Positions 1-8,399 of a stretch of 64,000 nt of DNA are shown piece after piece; position 1 is the first letter of the stretch; each line of letters opens with the position of its first letter. Origin of the DNA: Rufibacter sp. LB8 (GTDB lineage: Bacteria; Bacteroidota; Bacteroidia; Cytophagales; Hymenobacteraceae). The position numbers and the translations under genes are program-made. The notes under the pieces were generated by a model, which was given only the letters and a program-made list of their open reading frames with translations, was not told where the DNA came from and made no database searches. Location: positions 3,763,501 through 3,827,500 of the forward strand of contig NZ_JADALJ010000001.1 of assembly GCF_014876185.1 (NCBI RefSeq). Direction: 5' to 3'.

Positions 1-1
1 C

Positions 2-481
2 ATTTTGAACCGCTATGAGAAACCCACCATGGTGCCCGCCGCCATGCTGTTGGTCTCCAATAAATTCAACAAGACAGATTTCCTGAACAAAGAAATGCTG
101 GACGAAATGATTGACTACGGCAAGTCATACTACTTCGTGGAAAAAGTGATGCCCTGCACGCCAGATTCTTTGATTATTGGGTTCACCGGCCAGCAACTAG
201 CAGACGTGCAGTACAACGAAGGCAAAATCTGGGGCCACTTCATTGAGAAAGGCCTGCTCTACGAAACCGGCCAGTTCACCATCAGGAAATACATTGGCGA
301 GCGCCCCACTGTGCCCGAGATCAGTGAACGTTGTCCCGGCCGCATTGGCACCTGGGTGGGCTGGCAGATTGTGCGCACCTACATGGAAAACAACCCAGAC
401 GTCACGCTGCAGCAACTCATGGAAGAGAAAAACGCCCGCAAGATTCTGGAGCATTCCAAATACAAACCGAAGAAAAAGTAG
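2..481 (+). CDS. gldB: GldB-type gliding lipoprotein, C-terminal part
   Basis: The frame is open to the left edge, so the N-terminus, including the expected lipoprotein signal, lies outside. About 159 residues remain. The tail contains CPGRIGTWVGWQIV followed by RTYM and a basic end SKYKPKKK, which I recognise as the C-terminus of the Bacteroidota GldB family. GldB is an envelope lipoprotein needed for gliding motility in Flavobacterium, although homologues also occur in non-gliding species. The GldB call rests on this C-terminal signature only. No operon partner is visible, because the next gene begins 400 bases later after a repeat-rich gap. Confidence 0.72.
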   Translation: MLNRYEKPTMVPAAMLLVSNKFNKTDFLNKEMLDEMIDYGKSYYFVEKVMPCTPDSLIIGFTGQQLADVQYNEGKIWGHFIEKGLLYETGQFTIRKYIGERPTVPEISERCPGRIGTWVGWQIVRTYMENNPDVTLQQLMEEKNARKILEHSKYKPKKK

Positions 482-483
482 TG

Positions 484-548
484 GGTATCAGGTAGCAGGT
501 AGCAAGTATCAGGTAGCAAGTATCAAGTAGCAGGTATCAGGTAGCAAG
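484..548. repeat. Short degenerate tandem repeat after gldB
   Basis: Words built from GTATCAGGTAGCA and CAAGTATCAGGTAGCA recur about four times directly after the stop codon. It is a low-complexity tandem tract with no spacer structure of a CRISPR. Confidence 0.75.
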
Positions 549-614
549 AATTCCTATTTAGGTGCTACTGCTACCTTTAATTCATGCCCAGGCTTTCTCT
601 ATAGAAGTCAATAG

Positions 615-634
615 CCCCTGGCTTTGGCCAGGGG
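615..634. repeat. Hairpin CCCCTGGC...GCCAGGGG
   Basis: Eight-base perfect arms around a short TTTG-type centre. There is no T tract, so it is not a typical terminator. Confidence 0.6.
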
Positions 635-654
635 TAACCCATAGTAGTGTGAAC

Positions 655-686
655 GGCTTTAGCCAAATTTATTTTTGGCTAAAGCC
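655..686. repeat. Hairpin GGCTTTAGCCAA...TTGGCTAAAGCC
   Basis: Twelve-base perfect arms around an AT loop. Its relation to the neighbouring genes is unclear. Confidence 0.65.
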
Positions 687-832
687 CCGAAATGTTGCTA
701 GCTGAGCCCTGGCTGAAGCCAAGACCTATTCATTAGGAATGTTTGCATACAGCGGTGCACAGAGCTACTACATCTCTAGTAAAACAAAGGCCAGGAAGCT
801 GAAAATCTGAGCACAACTTTATTTTTAAGGCG

Positions 833-870
833 CGTTTTAGGGCTCATTTCTGAAATTGAGCCCTAAAACG
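833..870. repeat. Family A palindrome 1
   Basis: Arms CGTTTTAGGGCTCA / TGAGCCCTAAAACG. This is the AGGGC variant with the matching CCCTA on the other arm. It lies 23 bases before the glycosyltransferase start. Confidence 0.85.
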
Positions 871-893
871 GAAATCCCCGTTCAAAAGCATCT

Positions 894-2093
894 ATGCACA
901 TCGCGCTGTTTCACCAGTACCACCATAACCCTGACTGTGCGGCCACGTGCCGGCATTACACGTTTATGGCAGAACTGGTAAAGCGCCACCAGATCACACT
1001 CATCACCTCCAACGCCTGGGAAAGCAAACGCCTCACGCAGTTGTATGATTGGGTGCCGCCCGGCGTGGAACTGGTTTCGGTGCCCGTGCCGTACCACAAC
1101 AAAATGGGGATTGGGCAGCGCGTGAAAGCCTTCGGGGAGTTTGCCGTGAAAGCCTTACTGGCCGGCCGTAAAATTGCTAAGCCCGATGTGATCTGGGGCG
1201 TCTCTACACCGTTGACCACGGCCTGGGCCGCCGCCCGTGTAGCCAAGTACCACCAGGTGCCCTGGGTGTTTGAGGTGCAGGATTTGTGGCCATCGTTCCC
1301 CATCCAAATGGGCGCGGTCCCTTTCAAGCCGGCGCAGAAACTTCTCTATCATCTGGAGAAGAGCCTGTACCAAAGCGCGGCGCATATCATTCCGTTATCA
1401 ATGGGCATGGAGCAGTACATTTCTAGTCTGGGAATTCCGGCTCAGAAAATGACCACCTTGGTCAACGGCACCGAGGTTCCTGAAAGGCCACTGTCTTTTA
1501 CTGAACGGGAAGCCTTACGGGAAAAGCTGGGCTTGGCCGGAAAACAAGTGGTGCTGTATGCCGGAACCTATGGCCGGGCGAATGATATTCCCATGCTGGT
1601 ACAGGCCGCAGAATTACTACAGAATCATCCGCAGATTCACTTCGTGTTTGCCGGGCAGGGGTTTGACGAGCCTTTGTTGCAAAGCGCGGCGCAGAAACAG
1701 CAGAACATTCTTATGCTTCCGCCGCAGCCGCGCCACCAGATGCTTGAGTTGTTTTCCATGGCCGCGGTCTCCCTGGTTTCCTTTATAGATTTGCCAGTGT
1801 TAGCCGCTAACTCGCCTGGTAAATTGTTTGACAGCCTGGCCGCCGGAACACCCGTAGTGGTCACCAACCCCGGCTGGACCAAAGACTTGGTGGAAACCCA
1901 CCATTGCGGCTGGTACTCACCCGCTGGAAATGCTGAGGCTTTGGCCAATTCCTTATTAATGCGATTACAAAACCAGGCTGAACTAGAAACTATGCGTGAA
2001 AATGCGCACTCTGTGGCTCAGGAGCAATTTGACCGTTTGCAGATGGTGCCCAAGTTGGAGAGGATCTTTACCGAGGCGGTGAGTAGGAAATAA
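894..2093 (+). CDS. Glycosyltransferase family 4 (WbuB-like)
   Basis: A 399-residue GT4 (GT-B fold) glycosyltransferase, probably cytoplasmic and acting in surface polysaccharide synthesis. The N-terminus MHIALFHQYHHNPD matches the acceptor-side Rossmann domain of the WbuB/PimB-like group. The nucleotide-sugar domain starts near residue 215 (VVLYAGTYGRAND) and holds the GT4 EX7E-type segment near 310 (NSPGKLFDSLAAGTPVV), with Asp where the first Glu usually lies. Length is normal for the family. It stands alone, with no polysaccharide cluster alongside, so the sugar donor and acceptor cannot be predicted. Confidence 0.88.
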   Translation: MHIALFHQYHHNPDCAATCRHYTFMAELVKRHQITLITSNAWESKRLTQLYDWVPPGVELVSVPVPYHNKMGIGQRVKAFGEFAVKALLAGRKIAKPDVIWGVSTPLTTAWAAARVAKYHQVPWVFEVQDLWPSFPIQMGAVPFKPAQKLLYHLEKSLYQSAAHIIPLSMGMEQYISSLGIPAQKMTTLVNGTEVPERPLSFTEREALREKLGLAGKQVVLYAGTYGRANDIPMLVQAAELLQNHPQIHFVFAGQGFDEPLLQSAAQKQQNILMLPPQPRHQMLELFSMAAVSLVSFIDLPVLAANSPGKLFDSLAAGTPVVVTNPGWTKDLVETHHCGWYSPAGNAEALANSLLMRLQNQAELETMRENAHSVAQEQFDRLQMVPKLERIFTEAVSRK

Positions 2094-2441
2094 GGTATTC
2101 CTGAAAATAATGTGGCCTTGCAGATAAAGTACGGAAAGGTCGCGACCTGGCCACCACGCATTCCTGATCTTGGCATTCCAGATTCACGCATTGCCATTGA
2201 GGGCGTTCACTTGGTTACTCCAGGGCAAACAGATTGCTTGGGCCACCGTTCAGGACAGGTCGCGACCTGTCCGTACATGTAGCCGTTAGCTGGATCGCGT
2301 CAAAATATGTTGCCCAATAATCTGCAGCGTAACTGTGCTGGCTGTCTTACTCTTTCATCAAACCCTCCAGAATTAGAGAATTGTTTCCTTTTGAGGCAAG
2401 TCAAATAGCCTCTGAGTGGTCATCCAATAAGTTTATATTTC
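2094..2441. other. Gene-free gap with GGTCGCGACC palindromes
   Basis: No credible gene. It holds two copies of a GGTCGCGACC-centred palindrome (2134-2153 and 2253-2272). The convergent gamma-glutamyltransferase gene lies beyond a family A palindrome. Confidence 0.65.
2253..2272. repeat. Perfect 20-base palindrome
   Basis: GGACAGGTCGCGACCTGTCC is self-complementary over all 20 bases. A shorter copy centred on AAGGTCGCGACCTGG lies at 2136-2150. Confidence 0.75.
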
Positions 2442-2481
2442 CTGTTTTCGGGCTCATTTCTGGAAATGAGCCCGAAAACAG
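2442..2481. repeat. Family A palindrome 2
   Basis: Near-perfect arms CTGTTTTCGGGCTCATTTC / GAAATGAGCCCGAAAACAG. It ends 4 bases after the stop of the minus-strand gamma-glutamyltransferase gene. Confidence 0.92.
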
Positions 2482-2485
2482 ATTT

Positions 2486-4369
2486 TTACCAGCCAATACC
2501 GTAGTCCTCGCCGTGGTTGCTGGAGCCGCCCCAGAGGCTGCCGTGTTTCCAGTCAAAGTAAATGGCGTTGATGGGGCCACTGGTGCGGTCCTCAAAGCTG
2601 AGGGTGTAGCCCATTTTCACCAGGTCATCCCGCACAGTTTGAGCAGTGTTCTTGTTCAGGAGAATGTGGCCGGGTTTGGGTTGTCGGTCTTCGGTCTTGG
2701 TGCCGCCCAGCGAAAGCCAGAGTTGGTTGGTGTTGATGTTGGCGGCCTCAGACGCCTGCTGCACGGTCATGCCAAAGTCTACCACATTCACCAGGAACTG
2801 AATCAGGTTCTGCTCCTGCGTGTCGCCGCCCTGCACCGCGAAGGACAGGAACGGTTTCCCGTCTTTCAGGGCCATGGAAGGGGTGAGCGTGACTCTGGGG
2901 CGTTTGCCGGGTGCCACCACGTTGAAGGGGTTCAATTGCTCGTCTAGCACAAAGCTCTGCATGCGCTGGCTCATGCCAATGCCCGTATTACCGGCAATGA
3001 CGGCGGGCAGCCAACCGCCACTGGGCGTGATAGACACCACCCAGCCATCTTTGTCGGCGGCCTCCACGGTGGTGGTGCCCAGCCAGAGGCGTTCCTGGTA
3101 GTCTACCATGGAAGATCCGTTTCTTATGTCATGTGACGGTGCGAAGTTCCTTCTGGTGGTGTCCATCTCGTAGCCGCGGGTTTTGAGCAGCTGCAGGTAG
3201 GGGTTTTTCTTGCCTTCAAACGGATACGGGTCACCGGGGCCAATCTTGGGGTTGTTCTTGTCGGCCATAATCAGGCTGGCACGTTGCTTGGCGTACTCCT
3301 TGCTCAGCAGCCCTTTCATGGGTTCCTCAGGTCCGAAATACGAATCGCCGTAATAGAAATCCCTATCGGCGAAAGCCAAACTCATGCTTTGGTAGAGCGT
3401 GTGGATGTACTTTGTGCTGTTGTAACCCATGCCTTTCAGGTCGAAGTTCTCCAGAATGTTGAGCGCCTGCAGCATCATGGGGCCTTGGGTCCATTGCTGG
3501 AGTTTGTACACGTCCACGCCGCGGTAATTGGTTTTGAGCGGTTCTTCTTCCAGCGGTTTCCATTTGGCCAGGTCTTCCATGGTGATTAACCCGCCTTGCT
3601 CTTTGCTGCCGCGCACAAACTCCTGGGCGATGTCGCCTTTGTAGAAACGGTCATAGGCTGCCATGATGGCTTCTTTGCGGGATTTGCCTTTCTTGAGCGC
3701 GGCCTTTTCAGCTTCTACCAGTTTAGTCAAGGTCTGTAGCAAGTCTTTCTGCACGAAGATTTCGCCGGCTTCCGGGGCCTCGCGTTTCTCGCCGGGGTGC
3801 GTGAGGAAGACTTTCTTGCTGTAGGGCCACTCTTTCAGACGATCTTTGTGGCGTTCAATGCTGTTGGCGGTCTGGGCTTCCATGGGGTACCCCGCCGCCA
3901 GTTGCAAGGCCGGGGCCAACACCTCCTCCAAACTCATGGTGCCGTAGTTGGCCAGCATGTGCATAATGCCGCCCGCCGTGCCCGGCGTGGTAGCGGCCAA
4001 CGGACCATATTCCGGCGGAAAACTGTAGCCTTTGCTTTTGAAGAACTCGGGCGTAGCGCCGGTGGGCGCCACGCCCATGGCGTTGATGGCGATGACTTTC
4101 TTGGTCTTCGGGTTGTAAATCAAAGCCTGCGTCTCGCCGCCCCAACTGAGCACGTCCCACATGGTGCAGGTGGCCGCCAGCATAGCGCAGGCCGCGTCTA
4201 TGGCATTGCCGCCCTTCTGGAACGTGATGGCCCCCGCCGTGGCCGCCAACGGTTTTCCGGTAATCGCCATCCAGTTCTTGCCATGCAACGGCGGTTTTTG
4301 GGTCTGCTGGGCTAGGACGGGAAAGAGGGCGGAAAATGAGAAAAAAAGTATGGGTAGAAGTCTTTTCAT
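2486..4369 (-). CDS. ggt: Gamma-glutamyltransferase, exported
   Basis: A 627-residue N-terminal-nucleophile gamma-glutamyltransferase that hydrolyses or transpeptidates glutathione in the periplasm. I start at the ATG at 4369 because MKRLLPILFFSFSALFPVLA is a clear signal peptide; an ATG 27 codons upstream would bury it. The proenzyme cleavage region is visible as WLGTTTVEAADKDG, where a Thr of the TTT should be the nucleophile, followed by the substrate-binding PSGGWLPAVIAGNTGIG. Family length is 550-620. The large subunit precedes and the small subunit follows the Thr, encoded on one chain as usual. It is monocistronic, between family A palindromes. Confidence 0.92.
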   Translation of the reverse strand: MKRLLPILFFSFSALFPVLAQQTQKPPLHGKNWMAITGKPLAATAGAITFQKGGNAIDAACAMLAATCTMWDVLSWGGETQALIYNPKTKKVIAINAMGVAPTGATPEFFKSKGYSFPPEYGPLAATTPGTAGGIMHMLANYGTMSLEEVLAPALQLAAGYPMEAQTANSIERHKDRLKEWPYSKKVFLTHPGEKREAPEAGEIFVQKDLLQTLTKLVEAEKAALKKGKSRKEAIMAAYDRFYKGDIAQEFVRGSKEQGGLITMEDLAKWKPLEEEPLKTNYRGVDVYKLQQWTQGPMMLQALNILENFDLKGMGYNSTKYIHTLYQSMSLAFADRDFYYGDSYFGPEEPMKGLLSKEYAKQRASLIMADKNNPKIGPGDPYPFEGKKNPYLQLLKTRGYEMDTTRRNFAPSHDIRNGSSMVDYQERLWLGTTTVEAADKDGWVVSITPSGGWLPAVIAGNTGIGMSQRMQSFVLDEQLNPFNVVAPGKRPRVTLTPSMALKDGKPFLSFAVQGGDTQEQNLIQFLVNVVDFGMTVQQASEAANINTNQLWLSLGGTKTEDRQPKPGHILLNKNTAQTVRDDLVKMGYTLSFEDRTSGPINAIYFDWKHGSLWGGSSNHGEDYGIGW

Positions 4370-4451
4370 GGATTTTGAAGAATAAGAGGTCTGTAAGCAC
4401 AAAGAAATACCTAAAGCCAGAACCAGCAGGAATTGTTGCCAAAACCCCAAA

Positions 4452-4491
4452 CAAAACCGCCGAACAGTCTCTCTAAGATACTATTCGGCGG
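4452..4491 (-). terminator. Terminator of the SUMF1-like gene
   Basis: Arms CCGCCGAA (4458-4465) and TTCGGCGG (4484-4491). On the minus strand the stem is followed by TTTTGTTT. It lies about 75 bases after the stop at 4567, beyond palindrome 3. Confidence 0.65.
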
Positions 4492-4518
4492 TGCCAAAAC
4501 AAACTGTTCCAGGTTTCC

Positions 4519-4556
4519 TGTTTTAGGCCTCATTTCCAGTAACGAGCCCTAAAACG
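4519..4556. repeat. Family A palindrome 3
   Basis: Core TGTTTTAGGCCTCATTTCC / AACGAGCCCTAAAACG, slightly degenerate. It lies 10 bases after the stop of the minus-strand gene at 4567. Confidence 0.85.
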
Positions 4557-4566
4557 GAAAGCCATC

Positions 4567-5538
4567 TTACTTCTTTTTCACATGCACCACGGCCACGCAC
4601 CTGAAACCAAGCCAATCGGTGGGCGCGTCATAGGTGAAGTCCCGGCTAATAGAGATTTCTGCGAGGCTGTGTTTGAACGTGCCGCCTTTGGCCAAGCCTT
4701 TAGTAGCCGTCATCTCGGCCACGTTGCCAATCATGTTGTACAGTCCAAGAGCATTCGCCGGATTGTACCGAACGTCCTCCGGCCCCAGGCTTTTCTCTGA
4801 CAAGCAGCTGAACCCGGGCGCATCTGTGGTAAAGTAGAAATCCTCCAGCACATTGAATTCCATGGCGTGGGCCACAGCACCTTTTGGGGGCGAAATGCCC
4901 AAAGAATCTATACAGTTCACAAGGGAGCTAACCACCGCGGGCGTTTGTGCAGGGCCTTTGCTGGGTCTTGCCATGCCATAAGGATAGACTTTGGGGTTTA
5001 AGCCAGCCGTGGCGGCAAATTCCCATTCTTCTTTGGTAGGCAAACGGTATTCTACGGTAATGTCATAGCCTTTGAGCTCCTTGCTTTTTTTGATGACGCC
5101 TTTCCGGTAGCCTTTATTGACAAGCGCACTGCGCCACTGGCAATAGGCCACCGCCTGTTCATAGGTCACACCTACCACCGGGTAAAACCTGAAAGCTGGA
5201 TTCCGAAGATAATACGGGTTGGCTAAGTTAAGCTGCGGGAAGGAATTCTGCCACACCGTGGAATCTGGCAATTGTGATTGGTAATAAGCCGCGCTGGAAT
5301 CTTTCTTGACATAGTACAGATATTCCAGGTAGCTGACATTGTCCATTTCCCTGACATCTATGTAAATGCTATCACGCAAGTGCGCCACGCCCGGCGGCGT
5401 GAACTTTTGGTAGATAGTACCACTATTCGCCTCTTTTTTGGTCTGGCCCTGTGCCAGGAAAGGCAATACCAACAGACAACAGATAAACAGGCGAAGGCGT
5501 GACGTACCAAGAAGGCCTGCGGGGGAGACAGAAAACAT
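4567..5538 (-). CDS. Exported SUMF1/formylglycine-generating-like protein
   Basis: 323 residues with a hydrophobic signal (LFICCLLVLPFLAQGQ, about residues 17-32). The body matches the FGE-sulfatase (SUMF1/PvdO/GldK-like) fold: VTYEQAVAYCQWRSALV near residue 130, EYRLPTKEEWEFAATAG near 165-180, NVAEMTATKGLAKGGTFKHS near 280-300 and the terminal GFRCV. Many exported members in Bacteroidota are not sulfatase maturases. I see no paired Cys site that would mark a true formylglycine-generating enzyme. Substrate unknown. The first ATG precedes the signal by about 16 residues, so a later start is possible. Confidence 0.78.
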   Translation of the reverse strand: MFSVSPAGLLGTSRLRLFICCLLVLPFLAQGQTKKEANSGTIYQKFTPPGVAHLRDSIYIDVREMDNVSYLEYLYYVKKDSSAAYYQSQLPDSTVWQNSFPQLNLANPYYLRNPAFRFYPVVGVTYEQAVAYCQWRSALVNKGYRKGVIKKSKELKGYDITVEYRLPTKEEWEFAATAGLNPKVYPYGMARPSKGPAQTPAVVSSLVNCIDSLGISPPKGAVAHAMEFNVLEDFYFTTDAPGFSCLSEKSLGPEDVRYNPANALGLYNMIGNVAEMTATKGLAKGGTFKHSLAEISISRDFTYDAPTDWLGFRCVAVVHVKKK

Positions 5539-5616
5539 AACTGAGTGGAACGTTAGGAGTAAAATTGAATTTGGAATATAAGGTATTAAAAATAAGTCAA
5601 GCTACGTGCTCCAGGG

Positions 5617-5662
5617 TTCCTGTTTTCTGGCTCATTTCCAGAAACGGGGCCGAAAACGGGAA
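5617..5662. repeat. Family A palindrome 4
   Basis: Outer arms TTCC...GGAA around TGTTTTCTGGCTCATTTCC / GAAACGGGGCCGAAAACG. It ends exactly one base before the nth stop codon. Confidence 0.82.
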
Positions 5663-6337
5663 TTACAGTTTGTTCTGCGGGTCGTCTGGTTTGTTGGGCC
5701 AGTTCTTCTCAAAGTAGGCGCAGAAATGGGTGAGGGGACAACGTTCGCACTGCGGCGTGCGGGCCAGGCAGATGTAGCGGCCGTGCAAGATCAACCAGTG
5801 GTGGGCTTTGGGCACCAAATCTGTGGGAATGTGCTGGAGCAGTTCGCGTTCTACTTCCAGCGGGGTTCTGGCTTTGGCGCTCACCAACCCCAATCGTTTT
5901 GACACCCGGAATACGTGCGTGTCCACGGCCATGGCGGGCATGTTGAAAATAACCGAGGCAATTACGTTTGCGGTCTTCCGGCCTACGCCGGGTAACAGCT
6001 GCAGTTCCTCAATGGTGCTGGGCACCTCGCCCCCAAACCGTTCTACCAGCATTCTGGCCAAACCAGCCAGATGTTTGGCTTTGTTGTTGGGGTACGAAAT
6101 GCTTTTGATGTAAGGGAAAATGTGTTCGGCGGTAGCCGTGGCTAGTATTTCTGGAGAAGGGAAGGCATCAAACAGCGGCACCGTGACCAGGTTCACTCGT
6201 TTGTCGGTGCACTGGGCGCTGAGCACCACGGCAATAAGCAGTTCATACGGGTTGCGGTACGCCAACTCAGTCTCCGGTTCTGGGAAGTTCTGGGTGAAGT
6301 AGGAGATTAAGTGCCGGTACCGTTCCTGTTTGCGCAT
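5663..6337 (-). CDS. nth: Endonuclease III (DNA glycosylase/AP lyase)
   Basis: A 224-residue base-excision repair enzyme for oxidised pyrimidines. The helix-hairpin-helix LPGVGRKTANVIASV carries the catalytic Lys of GVGRKTA, and DTHVFRVSKRLGL carries the catalytic Asp. The [4Fe-4S] loop at the C-terminus is intact: Cys-X6-Cys-X2-Cys-X5-Cys (CLARTPQCERCPLTHFC). Length and motif order are canonical. It is apparently monocistronic, with the ECF sigma gene set downstream on the same strand separated by a strong terminator. Confidence 0.96.
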   Translation of the reverse strand: MRKQERYRHLISYFTQNFPEPETELAYRNPYELLIAVVLSAQCTDKRVNLVTVPLFDAFPSPEILATATAEHIFPYIKSISYPNNKAKHLAGLARMLVERFGGEVPSTIEELQLLPGVGRKTANVIASVIFNMPAMAVDTHVFRVSKRLGLVSAKARTPLEVERELLQHIPTDLVPKAHHWLILHGRYICLARTPQCERCPLTHFCAYFEKNWPNKPDDPQNKL

Positions 6338-6420
6338 TGTCTATAAAATTGCTTGGGTAAATTTAGCTAATTTGTCTGTACAAGAGACAGCCAAAAACCA
6401 TCACCAGAACAGACGAAGCA

Positions 6421-6457
6421 TAAAAAAAAAGCCCCAGATGCAAATCTGGGGCTTTTG
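6421..6457. terminator. Bidirectional intrinsic terminator
   Basis: Perfect stem GCCCCAGAT / ATCTGGGGC (6431-6452), flanked by an A9 run on the left and TTTT on the right. It ends the sigma-factor operon on the minus strand, 22 bases after the stop. Confidence 0.9.
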
Positions 6458-6478
6458 TGATGTTGAATGCCAGTTCTT

Positions 6479-6709
6479 TTACAACGGCGAACTCACACTC
6501 TTGGAGTAACGGATGATAGCATCTGTGGCCCGACGGTGGGGTTGCACGTAGGCTTCGGCCAGGTGGCACTGGGTGAGAAGCAGGTCTGCACAGGACTCCG
6601 CCAAGTCATGGTCCGCCAGCATGGCGTGTTCCAGGTGTTGGCGCTGCTGCGTGGGCAGTTCATTGTAGAGGTACTGTACTAGATCATTCTGAGTAAAGGT
6701 TTTGATCAT
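6479..6709 (-). CDS. Small cytoplasmic partner of the ECF sigma factor
   Basis: About 76 residues from the ATG at 6709 (MIKTFTQNDLVQYLYNEL); an ATG at 6724 is also possible. The start overlaps the sigma-factor end by 26 bases, implying translational coupling. The N-terminal 30 residues resemble the sigma-binding part of Bacteroidota anti-sigma factors (helical, YNELPTQQRQHLEHAMLAD). There is no transmembrane segment and no periplasmic domain, unlike FecR-type partners. Two Cys occur in the middle (ESCADLLLTQCHL). An anti-sigma role is an inference from position and the N-terminal pattern. Confidence 0.65.
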   Translation of the reverse strand: MIKTFTQNDLVQYLYNELPTQQRQHLEHAMLADHDLAESCADLLLTQCHLAEAYVQPHRRATDAIIRYSKSVSSPL

Positions 6710-7283
6710 AGGCTTTGGTATCAAGGGACATTTTTTTCCGCAAGTTGATTAATGCGTATCTCATTCTGCCCAATGCCGTGTTAATACTAACTCCGGTAGC
6801 CTCTGCAATTTCCTGAAAACTCATGTCAGCGTAGTGGCGCATGATGAGCACCTCTTTCTGGGCCGGCGGCAACAGCTGAATCAGCTCCCGCAGGCGCGCA
6901 TGGGTTTCTTCCTTGATCCGCACAGATTCCACTGATTCCTCAGAGAAGCTTAGTGTGTTAAACACGTTGCTGCCGTCTTCCAAGGTGATCATAGGGCTGC
7001 GCTTCTCCCGCCGGAAGTAGTCAATAGCCAGGTTATGGGCGATACGGCAGATCCAGGATGAAAATTTTCCTTCTTCGTTGTAACGGCCGCTTTTCATAGT
7101 GTGAATAGCCTTGATGAAGGTTTCCTGCAAGAGGTCCTCCGCGGTATAGGTATCCTTTACTATTAACAGAATGGTGGTGTACACCTTGCTTTTATGGCGG
7201 TGCACCAATTCCTCAAACGCACTCTCGTTACCTGCAATGTACGACGATATTAACGCCGAATCGCTGAGCTGTACTGTGTTCAT
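6684..7283 (-). CDS. ECF-type RNA polymerase sigma factor
   Basis: 199 residues with the two-domain ECF layout. Region 2 covers about residues 12-90 (YIAGNESAFEELVHRHKSKV, AEDLLQETFIKAIH, FSSWICRIAHNLAIDYFR). Region 4 covers about 125-185, with the helix-turn-helix YADMSFQEIAEATGVSINTA. It directs RNA polymerase to alternative promoters. The next gene overlaps it and may regulate it. A well-formed housekeeping-type promoter lies about 80 bases upstream. Confidence 0.93.
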   Translation of the reverse strand: MNTVQLSDSALISSYIAGNESAFEELVHRHKSKVYTTILLIVKDTYTAEDLLQETFIKAIHTMKSGRYNEEGKFSSWICRIAHNLAIDYFRREKRSPMITLEDGSNVFNTLSFSEESVESVRIKEETHARLRELIQLLPPAQKEVLIMRHYADMSFQEIAEATGVSINTALGRMRYALINLRKKMSLDTKAYDQNLYSE

Positions 7284-7362
7284 CTAAATCTACATGAAAG
7301 GTAACGTAGAGGTTTAAGCCATATTGTGAGGTTAGTATGAAATGATGTAATTCTATCTGTAC

Positions 7363-7393
7363 CAAATATAGAAAGCGGAAAACACTTTTGCAA
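7363..7393 (-). promoter_or_regulatory. Bacteroidota-type promoter of the ECF sigma gene
   Basis: On the minus strand a TTG (7391-7393) is followed by 20 bases and TATATTTG (7363-7370), matching TTG-N19/21-TAnnTTTG. It predicts a leader of about 70-75 bases. Confidence 0.7.
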
Positions 7394-7424
7394 CGGTTGC
7401 TGTAACTACAGAAAAATATTTTTC

Positions 7425-7460
7425 GTTTTGGGGCTCATTTCCAGAAATGAGCCCCAAAAC
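7425..7460. repeat. Family A palindrome 5
   Basis: Perfect arms GTTTTGGGGCTCATTTC / GAAATGAGCCCCAAAAC. The GGGGC variant is matched by GCCCC on the other arm. Confidence 0.93.
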
Positions 7461-7573
7461 AGCCTGTTCGGTAGTTGGGTGACTAGCAGAATTTCAATCT
7501 GTTAGGCGCCATGGGCCGCTGTTTATCTGGGGCATACGTCTACCAATGTCTTTTGCCGCAATAAGTACGCCAA

Positions 7574-8209
7574 CTATTTACCGGAGCCCAACTTTTGCAG
7601 TTGAAATTCTACGGCGGCCAGCTGTTTGTTGAGCCCGTCATAATAGGCTTGTATGGTTTTGCGGTCTGCGGCTGTGAGGGCGGTCTCCAGCAGTTTGGCG
7701 CGCTGCTCCAGCAGGCTGACCAATTGCTCCAGCAGTTGAATCTTTTTCTCCTGCGCCAGGCTGTACACGTGCTTCTCCTGGTGGTTAGAGACGGTAGTTA
7801 CCTGTCCGTCAATGACCACAATGCGGGTCTCGGTGTCGCCTACCACCTGGCGTTCATGGTTCACAATGGCACCGTAGGTGAAAATATCATCGGCCACCAG
7901 CACCACGCGCCCCTGCGGGCTCACCGCGTTTTTGGGTTTGAGCGCCACCGTCTTGCCGTCTGGCGTGCGCACGCGGCCGTCTGGCAACACCACCGTGCCG
8001 TTGGCATACTGAAAGGGCTCCTGCACCTCATACAACTGACCGCCTTTGTTCTGCACCAGCTTGCCCTGCTGCCAAAAAATAGTGTTGTCTTTAATGGTAG
8101 CCTTGGTGATCAGGGAATCAGAAGAGGAACTGGTTTGGGCGAAGCAAGCCTCCGGCGAGGACAGACCAACCAAGCTCAGAAAAAATGCAGACAGAAGAAA
8201 TGCTTTCAT
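7574..8209 (-). CDS. Exported DUF6799-like protein
   Basis: 211 residues. Residues 1-25 form a signal peptide ending near ACFAQ. The middle holds DUF6799-like strand repeats (NGTVVLPDGRVRTPDGKTV, then ALKPKNAVSPQGRV), which occur in small Bacteroidota envelope proteins of unknown role. The last 65 residues form a predicted helix or coiled coil rich in Leu, Gln and Lys (KIQLLEQLVSLLEQRAKLLE). It stands alone between gaps. No enzymatic motif is visible. The DUF assignment is from memory of the DG-T-V pattern. Confidence 0.7.
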   Translation of the reverse strand: MKAFLLSAFFLSLVGLSSPEACFAQTSSSSDSLITKATIKDNTIFWQQGKLVQNKGGQLYEVQEPFQYANGTVVLPDGRVRTPDGKTVALKPKNAVSPQGRVVLVADDIFTYGAIVNHERQVVGDTETRIVVIDGQVTTVSNHQEKHVYSLAQEKKIQLLEQLVSLLEQRAKLLETALTAADRKTIQAYYDGLNKQLAAVEFQLQKLGSGK

Positions 8210-8399
8210 GGGTTGTAATATCTATAGTGATTCTGACGGGCTCCGCGGGCAAGCGGTAAAAGGCAAACTAAAATAAATTCACTCAGATTATACAGAATAT
8301 TTCAATTATGCAAATAGGTTCTTTGAAAAGTTTTATAAAGTGCTATATCCTTGTCAAAACAAAGGCGTATATAACTTTACTATGGAATATAACATTTAC

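Larger units (their letters stand above)
482..893. other. Gene-free gap rich in hairpins
   Basis: No credible gene. The gap holds the tandem tract, two hairpins (615-634 and 655-686) and one family A palindrome (833-870). Confidence 0.7.

Noticed and set aside
484-548. Possible CRISPR repeat
   Set aside because: The units are adjacent and variable, with no unique spacers and no cas genes.
2381-4315. Several long frames antisense to ggt
   Set aside because: No recognisable proteins, and ggt has all conserved motifs on the minus strand.
5504-5540. Possible lipobox in the SUMF1-like protein
   Set aside because: The two Cys of FICCLL lie within the hydrophobic core, not at its end, so a Sec signal is more likely.
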